The translations under genes were made by a program, and so were the position numbers. Positions 28,757 to 37,162 of a stretch of 64,000 bases of DNA are shown here, one piece after another. The notes under the pieces are model-generated. The model saw only the letters and a program-made list of their open reading frames with translations, was not told where the DNA came from and did not search any database. Source of the stretch: Kangiella geojedonensis (GTDB taxonomy: Bacteria; Pseudomonadota; Gammaproteobacteria; Enterobacterales; Kangiellaceae); contig NZ_CP010975.1 of NCBI RefSeq assembly GCF_000981765.1, positions 372,001-436,000 on the forward strand. Direction: 5' to 3'. The number at the start of each line of letters is the position of its first letter. Positions within the stretch are counted from its first letter, which is position 1.

Positions 28757-29488
28757 ATGGATATCGAACCTGAAGTTCTTGCTGTAATTCAGCGCGCTAA
28801 GCGCGTGACTATTCTTACCGGCGCTGGAGTCTCTGCGGAGTCTGGCGTCGCTACTTTCCGCTCTTACAAAGAAGAAACTAAAGAAAGCCTCTGGAGCCAA
28901 TACGATCCGCAAAAGATGGCGAGTATTCATGGTTTCCTAGAAAACCCAAACCGAGTCTGGCAGTGGTATCAGTGGCGTCGCAGCGAACTTAAAAACAAAT
29001 CACCCAACGATGCCCATAAAGCGATAGCAAAATGGCAACAATCTAACGATCAAAACGTCACGTTGATTACGCAAAATGTCGACGGCTTACATCAAGCTGG
29101 TGGCTCCAAAGAAATTATCGAATTACACGGTAATATCTGGCGCAATCACTGCCTGCAATGTCGCGAAGACTATAAAGGTGACGTTGATGGAGTGGAGACT
29201 GTTATCGATTGCCCTGAATGTGGCGGACAAATACGCCCCTCAGTCGTTTGGTTTGGTGAAGCCTTACCCGAACACGCCTGGCGCGACGCCGAAAGCGCTT
29301 CGTATTCCTGCGACTTATTTCTATCCGTAGGAACTTCCAGTCAAGTCTATCCCGCCGCAGGACTCGCCGCGCTCGCCAAAAGCCAAGGCGCTACTGTGGT
29401 AGAAATTAATCCAGAACCAACAGAGGGCTTGGTGGTGGATTATACGATACCGGTCGTGGCGTCACAATTTTTTGGAGGGTTAAGTTAG
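28757..29488 (+). CDS. cobB: Sir2-family NAD-dependent protein deacylase
   Basis: 243-residue sirtuin. The NAD site GAGVSAESGVATFR, TQNVDGLH, catalytic His in LHGN (about 124) and the structural zinc Cys 132/135/152/155 are complete. WYQWRR near 70-75 contains the YxxR pair typical of class III (SIRT5/CobB-type) sirtuins, so desuccinylase activity is plausible beside deacetylation. The last base of its stop codon is the first base of the next gene's GTG, so the two are tightly coupled. Confidence 0.93.
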   Translation: MDIEPEVLAVIQRAKRVTILTGAGVSAESGVATFRSYKEETKESLWSQYDPQKMASIHGFLENPNRVWQWYQWRRSELKNKSPNDAHKAIAKWQQSNDQNVTLITQNVDGLHQAGGSKEIIELHGNIWRNHCLQCREDYKGDVDGVETVIDCPECGGQIRPSVVWFGEALPEHAWRDAESASYSCDLFLSVGTSSQVYPAAGLAALAKSQGATVVEINPEPTEGLVVDYTIPVVASQFFGGLS

Positions 29489-30351
29489 TGAAGAGAGTAG
29501 TTGCAGTAGGCTTATTGGTCGTAGGTTTAGTTGGCATTTTTCTTTGGAGTAACTCTGGGGAGCAAAAAGTAGGGTTAGTTGATGATGAACAGGTTAGCAG
29601 TAAAAATGTCGCCTTTAGAGAAAGTAATAAAAAGCCGCAGGACAAAGAAAATAATGAGGGGGCTAATCACACTAAGAAATTTAAAACTGCGCTGATGTTT
29701 GATAATAATAAAATGTATAAGATTGCCGGAAAGCAATACATTTTGGGGCAAGACTGTGCATATGATATTGCACAAAACGTATATGAAATGATTGAGAGCG
29801 ACCTTAGAGGAAAGGCGTGGTTAGAGGATAGAGGGTATCATTTATTTTATCACAGTAGCGAAATATCGAGTTATCAGAGCTTTGATAAGAAAACGTTAGA
29901 TTCGTTGGCGGAAAATAGAGATCCTGTTGCAATGAGTCGAGTTGCTATTAACCATTTATTCGGTGAAAACGCTGACGGACAGTCATATGTTGCCGCCCTA
30001 GATAGTATGTTTTTAGAAACAGGGAATTTTACAGCTCTAAACCTTTTAACTATGAATTTTGACTTTATTGATATTCCGCCAGAAGAAAAGATGAATTGGC
30101 GGGCTTTGAAAAAAGAGCTTCATGGGCTAGATATTTTTGGCTATAGTAGCATTGGTTTGCCAAGCTTGACCGAAAAAAATAAACTCTGGGCAAAAGAAAA
30201 AATAAAAGAAATTGACCTTTATAGAACCGAACATGGGTTAGCACGAATTCCTAAGAATCCTCTACCTCAAGATTTGATTCGTGAAATAAATATATATAAA
30301 GAATTTGTATCACAGGAAGATGAATTGAGGATGTGGGGGGAGTGCCCATAA
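29488..30351 (+). CDS. Unknown membrane-anchored protein coupled to the sirtuin gene
   Basis: 287 residues starting at GTG (29488), one base overlapping the sirtuin stop. Residues about 3-20 form an N-terminal membrane anchor or uncleaved signal; a charged low-complexity stretch (about 30-65) follows, then an alpha-rich periplasmic domain. The section NRDPVAMSRVAINHLFGENA to NFTALNLLTMNF has the helix rhythm of Sel1/TPR-like repeats, but I cannot claim them. The gene is visibly more A+T rich than its neighbours, with many AAA and GAA codons, a possible sign of later acquisition. No family recognised. Confidence 0.68.
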   Translation: MKRVVAVGLLVVGLVGIFLWSNSGEQKVGLVDDEQVSSKNVAFRESNKKPQDKENNEGANHTKKFKTALMFDNNKMYKIAGKQYILGQDCAYDIAQNVYEMIESDLRGKAWLEDRGYHLFYHSSEISSYQSFDKKTLDSLAENRDPVAMSRVAINHLFGENADGQSYVAALDSMFLETGNFTALNLLTMNFDFIDIPPEEKMNWRALKKELHGLDIFGYSSIGLPSLTEKNKLWAKEKIKEIDLYRTEHGLARIPKNPLPQDLIREINIYKEFVSQEDELRMWGECP

Positions 30352-30384
30352 CCCTCACTCTGCGGAAAGAAGCGGGGTTATGGG
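30345..30384. repeat. Perfect 10-base inverted repeat at the end of the sirtuin cluster
   Basis: CCCATAACCC, 20 bases, then GGGTTATGGG. The left arm includes the stop codon of the unknown gene and the right arm lies 10 bases from the end of convergent purC. There is no T run, so it is at best an atypical terminator or RNA-stabilising hairpin. Confidence 0.55.
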
Positions 30385-30393
30385 GGCTAGGGT

Positions 30394-31500
30394 TTAATCA
30401 ACCAGCTTAAATTCGTCTTTTAAGATTTGGGTGATTTCTGCTTTGGGGTTGTCTGACAATTCAATTTTCTCGCCAGTAATTTTTTCAGCAATACTCGTAT
30501 AAGTTTTTGACAGGTTCATCAAAGCTTCTGTTGGTAGGTCGTTGTCACGAGCGAGTGCTTGGCGTTCGTCCATGCGGTCTTTGTTCAATAGAATGTCTGA
30601 GTCTTCGAAATGATTCAGTAGGAACTGGCGGAAACCTTCTTTTGAGTTTTCGACCACTTTGCCGTTTTCACGGAACGCTGGGCCATCCCAAATACGCGAC
30701 GAATCAGGCGTGCCAACTTCATCCATATAGATCAACTTCTCGTTGTCGTCTTTGCCTTTGACGTAACCAAACTCAAACTTGGTATCGACAAACATTTGGT
30801 CAAGCTTGGCAAGCTCGTTGCTGATTAAGTCGAAACCTTCTTTCAGTAGTTTTTCGTATAAGTCGATATCGTCTTTGCTGCGGAAAGCAAAAGCTTCATA
30901 GTTATCTTCGATGTTCTTGCGAGTCACGTTGACGTCGTCAGCTTCTGGGACACCTGGGATACCTTTCAAGATGCCTTTGGTTGATGGCGTGATTAATAAC
31001 TCATCAAGTTTTTGATCTTTTTCTAGGCCATCAGGAAGGCGGATACCGCAAAACTCACGTTCGCCTTTGGCGTAGGCACGCCACATGGAGCCTGTGATGT
31101 ATTGGCGAGCAATTGCTTCAATCTTAACGGGCTTGGCTTTTTGCACTATCCATACAAATGGGTGCGGAATTTCAAGGATGTGGCTGTCGGCTAGGCCATT
31201 CTCGCGAAAAAGTTTAAACCAGTGGTTGGATATAGCGTTTAACGCAGCGCCTTTGCCTGGAACACCGTTCATGCCACCTTCGCCGTGCCAGATAGCGTCA
31301 AACGCTGATATGCGGTCACTGATCACCATAATCGCTAATGGCGTGTCGGCGGCCACGTCATAGCCACGTTCTTTGATCAAGCGTGCGCTATCTTCTTCGG
31401 TAAGCCAGTAGACAGAGCGGACTTTACCGCTGTGGACCGGTTGGTTGGTACGGATCGGGAGATCGTCATTAACGGCTAAAACTTTATCAGCAAGGCTCAT
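30394..31500 (-). CDS. purC: SAICAR synthetase, long form
   Basis: 368 residues. It adds aspartate to CAIR in step eight (bacterial numbering varies) of purine synthesis with ATP. The usual bacterial enzyme has about 237 residues; this belongs to the roughly 367-residue form found in vibrios and relatives. [41 protein letters not shown] and VDTKFEFGY are clear. The gene faces acnA head-to-head across 280 bases with no gene in them. A partial match to a purine-regulator half-site was judged too weak. Confidence 0.94.
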   Translation of the reverse strand: MSLADKVLAVNDDLPIRTNQPVHSGKVRSVYWLTEEDSARLIKERGYDVAADTPLAIMVISDRISAFDAIWHGEGGMNGVPGKGAALNAISNHWFKLFRENGLADSHILEIPHPFVWIVQKAKPVKIEAIARQYITGSMWRAYAKGEREFCGIRLPDGLEKDQKLDELLITPSTKGILKGIPGVPEADDVNVTRKNIEDNYEAFAFRSKDDIDLYEKLLKEGFDLISNELAKLDQMFVDTKFEFGYVKGKDDNEKLIYMDEVGTPDSSRIWDGPAFRENGKVVENSKEGFRQFLLNHFEDSDILLNKDRMDERQALARDNDLPTEALMNLSKTYTSIAEKITGEKIELSDNPKAEITQILKDEFKLVD

Positions 31501-31719
31501 GGATGTGACCTATTGTGTTATACAGTTGAATCCAAAGAGTTACGGGGCTGCGCGGCAACACCCGTCGGATATAAATATTGCTGCGAAATGATACCAGAAT
31601 TGGTGAATTTCTCCACGTTTTGCGTGAGCGTATAGCAATTTTACAGGATCTTAACGGTCTAAGTTTTATGTTGTTGATTAACTGATGTATAGTGAAGAGT
31701 AGCGTGAAAACAGTTTAAT

Positions 31720-31752
31720 CCATTGATTTTATTATTGTAATAAAATCAATGG
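31720..31752. promoter_or_regulatory. Perfect 33-base palindrome upstream of acnA
   Basis: Two exact 15-base arms (CCATTGATTTTATTA and its complement) around TTG. It ends 28 bases before the acnA start and 18 bases before the ribosome site AAGGGAG. It has no T run. The size and perfection suggest a dimeric repressor's operator or a hairpin in the acnA leader; which one cannot be told from sequence. Confidence 0.7.
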
Positions 31753-31780
31753 TAATCAACATTTAATCATAAGGGAGCCC

Positions 31781-34492
31781 ATGATGAGCGAAGAGGTTAT
31801 TGATTGTAAGAAGTCGTTATCCGTTGGCGGTAAGGATTTCGACATTTGGAGCCTGCGAGACTTACAAGAGCAGGGGCATGACATCAAGAAGATGCCGTTT
31901 TCAATACGTATCCTTCTGGAAAATGCACTAAGAAACCACGATGGACTGGGCGTGACCAGCGAGCATGTGGATACTTTGTTGCAATGGAAACCGAATCCCG
32001 AGAAAAAAGAAGTTCCTTATAAGCCTGCGCGTGTTTTGATGCAGGATTTTACCGGTGTACCTGCGGTTGTCGACTTGGCATCCGTTCGTGCCGAGGCGGC
32101 CAAGCATGGCGTCGAAGGTTCAAAAGTGAATCCTTTAATCCCTGTGGACTTGGTCATTGACCACTCGGTGCAGGTTGATTTCTATGGCGACAAAGACTCG
32201 TTGGATAAAAATATCCAGATGGAGTATGAGCGAAACGAAGAGCGCTACCAGTTCTTGAAGTGGGCGCAGACTGCCTTTAATAACTTTACCGTGGTGCCGC
32301 CGGGCATGGGTATTTGTCACCAAGTAAACTTAGAGTATTTGGCTCAAGGTATTGTGGAGCGTGATGGTGCTTTATTCCCTGATACCTTAGTAGGTACTGA
32401 TTCACACACACCAATGGTGAACGGTATTGGTGTTGTTGGTTGGGGCGTCGGCGGTATTGAAGCTGAAGCTGCGATCCTTGGTCAACCTATCTTCTTTATC
32501 ATGCCAGAAGTCGTTGGCTTAAAGCTGACCGGTAAACTGCCAGTGGGTACGACAGCGACCGATATGGTTCTGACCATTACTGAATTACTGCGTAAGCATG
32601 GCGTGGTTGGCAAATTTGTCGAAGTTTTTGGCGAAGGATTGGATCACTTAACAGTAACCGACCGTGCGACCATTTCGAACATGTCGCCTGAATTTGGTTG
32701 TACCGTGACTTACTTCCCGATCGATGATCGCACCTTGGATTACATGCGCGATACGAATCGTAGCAAAGAAACGATTGAGCGTGTGGAAGCTTACACTAAA
32801 AATAATATGTTATGGCGCGAGAACGAAAGCGACATCGAGTACAGCAGTGTGGTTGAGCTGGATTTGAGTACTGTTGTTCCTACAGCGTCGGGTCCAAAAC
32901 GCCCACAGGATAAAATTGCGATCAGCAATTTAAAAGCTCAGTTCAAGTCTTTGATGGAGCTAAACTATGGTCGTGGTTATCAGCCTTTAGAAGATCGTAG
33001 CCCAGCGGATAACGATAATGGTTTATTGAAAACGATTAAGGTTGATGACAAAGATAGTGATCAAGATTATGAACTACACGATGGTTCAATTTCGATTGCC
33101 GCTATTACCTCTTGTACTAACACCTCGAACCCAAGCGTGATGATCGGCGCTGGTTTGGTGGCGAAAAAAGCCAATGAACTAGGCTTAACCGTTAAGCCTT
33201 GGGTTAAAACATCGTTAGCACCAGGCTCGAAAGTGGTTACCGACTACCTTGAAAACTCAGGCTTACTTGATGATCTAGAAGCGTTAGATTTCTTCTTGGT
33301 CGGTTATGGCTGTACTTCATGTATTGGTAACTCAGGGCCACTGCCTGACGCTATTGGCGAGGCTGTGGTTAAAAACGACTTGGTGGTAGCTTCGGTTCTG
33401 TCGGGTAACCGAAACTTTGAAGCGCGTGTTCATCCTGATGTGAAGATGAATTTCTTGATGTCGCCAATGTTGGTGGTGGTTTACGCACTAGCGGGTCGTG
33501 TCGATATCGACTTTGATCAAGAGCCGGTGGCACATACACCAGATGGCAAACCGGTTTACTTTAAGGACTTATGGCCTAGTAATGAAGACATTCAAGAAGT
33601 CATGAATAAGGTTCTGACGCCTGCTGATTTCGCGAAAAACTATGGCAAGATTTTTGACGGTAACGAGCAATGGCGTGATATGGACGTGTCTACTGATAAA
33701 GTGTATCAGTGGGATGATTCGTCGACTTATATCAAGCAAGCACCGTTTTTCCAAGGCTTGAAGCCGAAAGTGGAGCAGCCAAAAGATATCGAAGGTGCCA
33801 GCGTTCTATTAAAGCTGGGGGATTCGATTACTACGGACCATATTTCTCCAGCGGGCGGTTTCTCAGAAGATTCGCCAGCGGGGCAATATTTAAAAGGTCG
33901 CGGTATCGAGCCACGGATGTTTAACTCTTACGGTTCGCGCCGTGGTAACGATGAAGTGATGGTGCGTGGTACTTTTGCCAACGTTCGTATCAAGAACCAG
34001 TTAGTGGATAAAGAGGGTGGTTACACTCGCTACATTCCAAACGGCGAAACCATGACAGTATTTGATGCATCGCAGAAATATCAAGCCGAAGGCACGCCGC
34101 TGATCGTGTTAGCGGGTAAAGAATACGGTAGTGGTTCATCGCGAGACTGGGCAGCTAAAGGTACGACATTGCTTGGGATTAAAGCGGTTATTGCTGAAAG
34201 CTACGAGCGAATTCACCGTAGTAACTTAGTCGGCATGGGCGTGTTACCGCTTGAGTTTGCGAATGGCGAAGACGCTGAAACCCTTGGCTTAAGCGGTGAT
34301 GAAAGCTTTACCATTAAAGGCATTTCTGACGGTCTTGAAGTGAACCAGACGTTTGAAGTGGAGGCGAAAAGCAGCGATGGTAAAACCAAAACCTTCAAGG
34401 TGCTGTCTCGTTTAGACTCAAAGGTTGAGCTGGAATACTACAAGAACGGCGGTATTCTTCACTATGTGTTGAGAGACTTTATTAACGCTTAA
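31781..34492 (+). CDS. acnA: Aconitate hydratase A
   Basis: 903 residues. Interconverts citrate and isocitrate in the TCA cycle with a [4Fe-4S] cluster; the ligand cysteines lie in SCTNTSNPS and GYGCTSCIGNSGPL. Other anchors are VGTDSHTPM, LLGDSITTDHISPAG-like (here LKLGDSITTDHISPAGG) and the swivelling-domain EYGSGSSRDWAAKG. Two ATG codons stand in tandem; the ribosome site AAGGGAG is 3 bases from the first and 6 from the second, so initiation at 31784 is quite possible. A striking palindrome lies just upstream, and an MFS gene follows by 15 bases. Confidence 0.96.
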   Translation: MMSEEVIDCKKSLSVGGKDFDIWSLRDLQEQGHDIKKMPFSIRILLENALRNHDGLGVTSEHVDTLLQWKPNPEKKEVPYKPARVLMQDFTGVPAVVDLASVRAEAAKHGVEGSKVNPLIPVDLVIDHSVQVDFYGDKDSLDKNIQMEYERNEERYQFLKWAQTAFNNFTVVPPGMGICHQVNLEYLAQGIVERDGALFPDTLVGTDSHTPMVNGIGVVGWGVGGIEAEAAILGQPIFFIMPEVVGLKLTGKLPVGTTATDMVLTITELLRKHGVVGKFVEVFGEGLDHLTVTDRATISNMSPEFGCTVTYFPIDDRTLDYMRDTNRSKETIERVEAYTKNNMLWRENESDIEYSSVVELDLSTVVPTASGPKRPQDKIAISNLKAQFKSLMELNYGRGYQPLEDRSPADNDNGLLKTIKVDDKDSDQDYELHDGSISIAAITSCTNTSNPSVMIGAGLVAKKANELGLTVKPWVKTSLAPGSKVVTDYLENSGLLDDLEALDFFLVGYGCTSCIGNSGPLPDAIGEAVVKNDLVVASVLSGNRNFEARVHPDVKMNFLMSPMLVVVYALAGRVDIDFDQEPVAHTPDGKPVYFKDLWPSNEDIQEVMNKVLTPADFAKNYGKIFDGNEQWRDMDVSTDKVYQWDDSSTYIKQAPFFQGLKPKVEQPKDIEGASVLLKLGDSITTDHISPAGGFSEDSPAGQYLKGRGIEPRMFNSYGSRRGNDEVMVRGTFANVRIKNQLVDKEGGYTRYIPNGETMTVFDASQKYQAEGTPLIVLAGKEYGSGSSRDWAAKGTTLLGIKAVIAESYERIHRSNLVGMGVLPLEFANGEDAETLGLSGDESFTIKGISDGLEVNQTFEVEAKSSDGKTKTFKVLSRLDSKVELEYYKNGGILHYVLRDFINA

Positions 34493-34507
34493 GTGGAGAG
34501 TTATTGA

Positions 34508-35818
34508 ATGTCGAAACAATCCACGGTTGAGCAAGTCTACGAGGCTATCAACAGTGGTGATGATGGGCGGGTCTGCAAGGATATTCCTGAGCAGGCCTGC
34601 GATCATCAGCCTAAAAATGTCACAACTCACATCATTTCGTTGGCTGCGACTAAAGTGGCTGACGGTCTTATTGATCCCAAGTTAATTCTCAGCTGGTTGT
34701 TGTCAGCGCTTGGCGCTTCGACTTTTTTAGTGGGCTTATTAGTACCGATTAGAGAAGCGGGAGCCTTGTTGCCTCAGTTGTTTACGGCGGGTGCCTTAAG
34801 ACGCTTGCCGCAAAGAAAGTGGGCGTGGGCGCTGGGAAGCCTGGTGCAGGGGCTGTCGGTGGCTGGCATGGTAATGAGCGCTGTGTTGCTAGAAGGTAAG
34901 CAAGCAGGAGTTGCTATTGTCATTTTGCTTGGCATTCTTGCTGTGGCGCGAAGTGTGTGCTCTGTTTCTTATAAAGATGTTCTAGGCAAAACAGTTTCTA
35001 AGTCGATGCGAGGGAAGGTGACGGGCTTAGCTGCCTCGGTGGCATCTGGCGCAGTCATTGTTTTTGGCTTAGTACTTGCGTCCGATTATGTCGAGCGTAT
35101 GACGTTGGTACTGATTGCGATGACCCTTGCCGCAGGATTATGGATTTTTGCCAGTTTGACCTTTTCCAAATTGGAAGAAGCAGAAGGGGCAACGGAAGGT
35201 GGTGGTAACCCACTTCAGGTCGCGAAGCAAAATTTAGCATTATTGAAAGACAAGCAACTGTTGTTGTTCATCAGTGTCAGAGCTTTGCTTATTGCAACTG
35301 CGTTAGCGCCACCGTTTATGGTGACGCTGAATGGTGAAGGTGGCGTCGAGAATCTTGATTCCATGCTAGGTGGTTTAGGCGCGTTGGTTTTAGCATCATC
35401 GCTCGCCAGCTTTTTGAGTAGTTATGTCTGGGGCTGGTTAGCGGATAAGTCCAGTCGCAAAGTTTTGATACTATCATCAATCGTGGCAATGATTGCTCTA
35501 GCGGCAACGGTTTTGCTGGCTGAGTATCAGCTGATCAGACACAGTATCGTATTACCCGCGGTACTGTTTGTGCTGATGATTGCTTACCACGGTGTTCGTT
35601 TGGGGCGCTCGACTCACTTGGTTGATATGGCGGAGGCGGATAATCGTGCTGCCTATACCGCGCTTTCGAATACCATCATTGGACTGATTCTATTAACCGG
35701 TGTCGGCTTCAGTGCGATTGCCCAAGTATTCGGCAATGTGGCGGTGTTAGCGGTTATGGCAGTGATGTGTTTACTAGCTGGATTATTAGCCCTGGGTCTC
35801 AAAGAGGTTCAGGAATAA
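34508..35818 (+). CDS. Major facilitator superfamily transporter
   Basis: 436 residues with about 12 membrane segments. A hydrophilic N-terminal extension of about 45 residues precedes the first segment. The inter-helix basic loop of MFS proteins is recognisable (RLPQRKWAWALGS). No signature tells the substrate. It is 15 bases after acnA with its own ribosome site (TGGAGAG), so it is likely co-transcribed; transport of a TCA-related compound would fit but is only a guess. Confidence 0.78.
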   Translation: MSKQSTVEQVYEAINSGDDGRVCKDIPEQACDHQPKNVTTHIISLAATKVADGLIDPKLILSWLLSALGASTFLVGLLVPIREAGALLPQLFTAGALRRLPQRKWAWALGSLVQGLSVAGMVMSAVLLEGKQAGVAIVILLGILAVARSVCSVSYKDVLGKTVSKSMRGKVTGLAASVASGAVIVFGLVLASDYVERMTLVLIAMTLAAGLWIFASLTFSKLEEAEGATEGGGNPLQVAKQNLALLKDKQLLLFISVRALLIATALAPPFMVTLNGEGGVENLDSMLGGLGALVLASSLASFLSSYVWGWLADKSSRKVLILSSIVAMIALAATVLLAEYQLIRHSIVLPAVLFVLMIAYHGVRLGRSTHLVDMAEADNRAAYTALSNTIIGLILLTGVGFSAIAQVFGNVAVLAVMAVMCLLAGLLALGLKEVQE

Positions 35819-35894
35819 GTAAGGCGGGTGGGCTGTAACTTGAAGTCGCTCAGAGTATAATGCTCGCCTAATTTTTAGCGTCACGGCATCTGCC

Positions 35895-37091
35895 ATGAAC
35901 TATCTCAACTTTGTCAAAAGTAATAAGTATTTGCTTCTATTCGGTTTTCTTTGTGTTTTTGTAGGGAACCTAGGGCAGACCTTCTTTATTTCATTATTCA
36001 ATAAAGACCTCATCGGTAATCTGTTACTCGAAAAAGATAACCTAAGCTTGGTCTATTCTGTTGCCACCTTAATTAGTGGGTTCACCATTTTCTTTGTTGG
36101 CGCGAAGATTGACGATATTGAAGTTAAGACGTTTACCACTGTCGTTATACTGGGGTTAATTGGCTCCTGTATTTTGTTTGCCAACAGCTCAAACCTTATC
36201 ATGCTGTTCTTCTCGTACCTTGGTATTCGGCTTTGTGGTCAAGGATTGATGACGCATATTGCGGTAACAACGCTTATGCGCTATATCCCGCAACATCGCG
36301 GGAAAGCAGTGAGTCTATCGTTACAGGGGATGGCGTTTGGTGAAATGATTATGCCAGCCATTGCTGTTGGCCTACTGAAGAATTACGGCCATAGCACCAG
36401 TTGGCACAGTTACGCTATTGTCGCTTTAATCATCGTATTTCCTTTGTTGTTATGGTTGTTGAAGAAAGCCGATTTAGTGCCTGTACATGAAATGTCGGAG
36501 CAGTCTGAAGATGGCGCAGCGACAAAAGATTGGTCGCGTTTACAAGTCATGTCAGATTGGCGTTTTTGGTTGATTTTGCCAGCCATCATTGGTCCAGCCT
36601 TCTTGATTACCGGGATATTTTTCCATCAAACGATTTTGATTGATGGTAAGGGCTGGACGCTGGACTGGTTGTCAATCGGTCTGATGCTGTATGGGTTAAT
36701 ACACTTCTTAGGTGCGATCGTAACCGGGCCTTTGGTGGATGCTTCCCATCCTCGCGTCTACATGCGTTGGTATTTATTGCCGCTAGTTTTAGGCATGGTG
36801 TGTTTGTATATTGGTGACCATAAAGCATGGTTATTGGCATTTATGGTTTTAGCGGGAATGACGGTGGCGTCGAGTGGCCCAGTAATAAACTCTTTCTATG
36901 CGGAAGTGTTCGGTAATACCCATCTTGGTGCTATTCGAGCGCTGGTATCGGCGACCATGATTATTTCTACAGGCATTGCACCTTACTTATTTTCACTATT
37001 CGATAGCGTAGAAACCTTTTTAACCTTTGCAATTGGCTATGGTGTTTTTGCCAGCCTTGTTATTCAGAAAAAACTTCTCGCCGAAAAATAA
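35895..37091 (+). CDS. Major facilitator superfamily transporter
   Basis: 398 residues, about 12 membrane segments, of the group of oxalate/formate antiporter-like or YnfM-like transporters. VSATMIISTGIAPYLFSLFD and RYIPQHRGKAVSLSLQGMAFGE resemble conserved helices of that clade. Substrate unknown. It is 76 bases from the previous MFS gene, and the strong terminator at 37104-37133 closes the transcript. The two MFS proteins are not close to each other in sequence. Confidence 0.77.
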   Translation: MNYLNFVKSNKYLLLFGFLCVFVGNLGQTFFISLFNKDLIGNLLLEKDNLSLVYSVATLISGFTIFFVGAKIDDIEVKTFTTVVILGLIGSCILFANSSNLIMLFFSYLGIRLCGQGLMTHIAVTTLMRYIPQHRGKAVSLSLQGMAFGEMIMPAIAVGLLKNYGHSTSWHSYAIVALIIVFPLLLWLLKKADLVPVHEMSEQSEDGAATKDWSRLQVMSDWRFWLILPAIIGPAFLITGIFFHQTILIDGKGWTLDWLSIGLMLYGLIHFLGAIVTGPLVDASHPRVYMRWYLLPLVLGMVCLYIGDHKAWLLAFMVLAGMTVASSGPVINSFYAEVFGNTHLGAIRALVSATMIISTGIAPYLFSLFDSVETFLTFAIGYGVFASLVIQKKLLAEK

Positions 37092-37103
37092 TTGTATTGT
37101 CAT

Positions 37104-37133
37104 AAAAAAAAGCGCTCTAAGGAGCGCTTTTTT
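37104..37133. terminator. Bidirectional intrinsic terminator
   Basis: AGCGCTC / GAGCGCT stem with TAAG loop, flanked by seven A on the left and six T on the right. It serves the MFS gene on the plus strand and the M1 aminopeptidase gene on the minus strand. Confidence 0.9.
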
Positions 37134-37162
37134 CGTTAAACGATTTATAGTTAGTAAGAAAG

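Noticed and set aside
31612-31630. Possible purine-repressor box upstream of purC (CGTTTTGCGT)
   Set aside because: Only one half resembles the consensus and the spacing is wrong.
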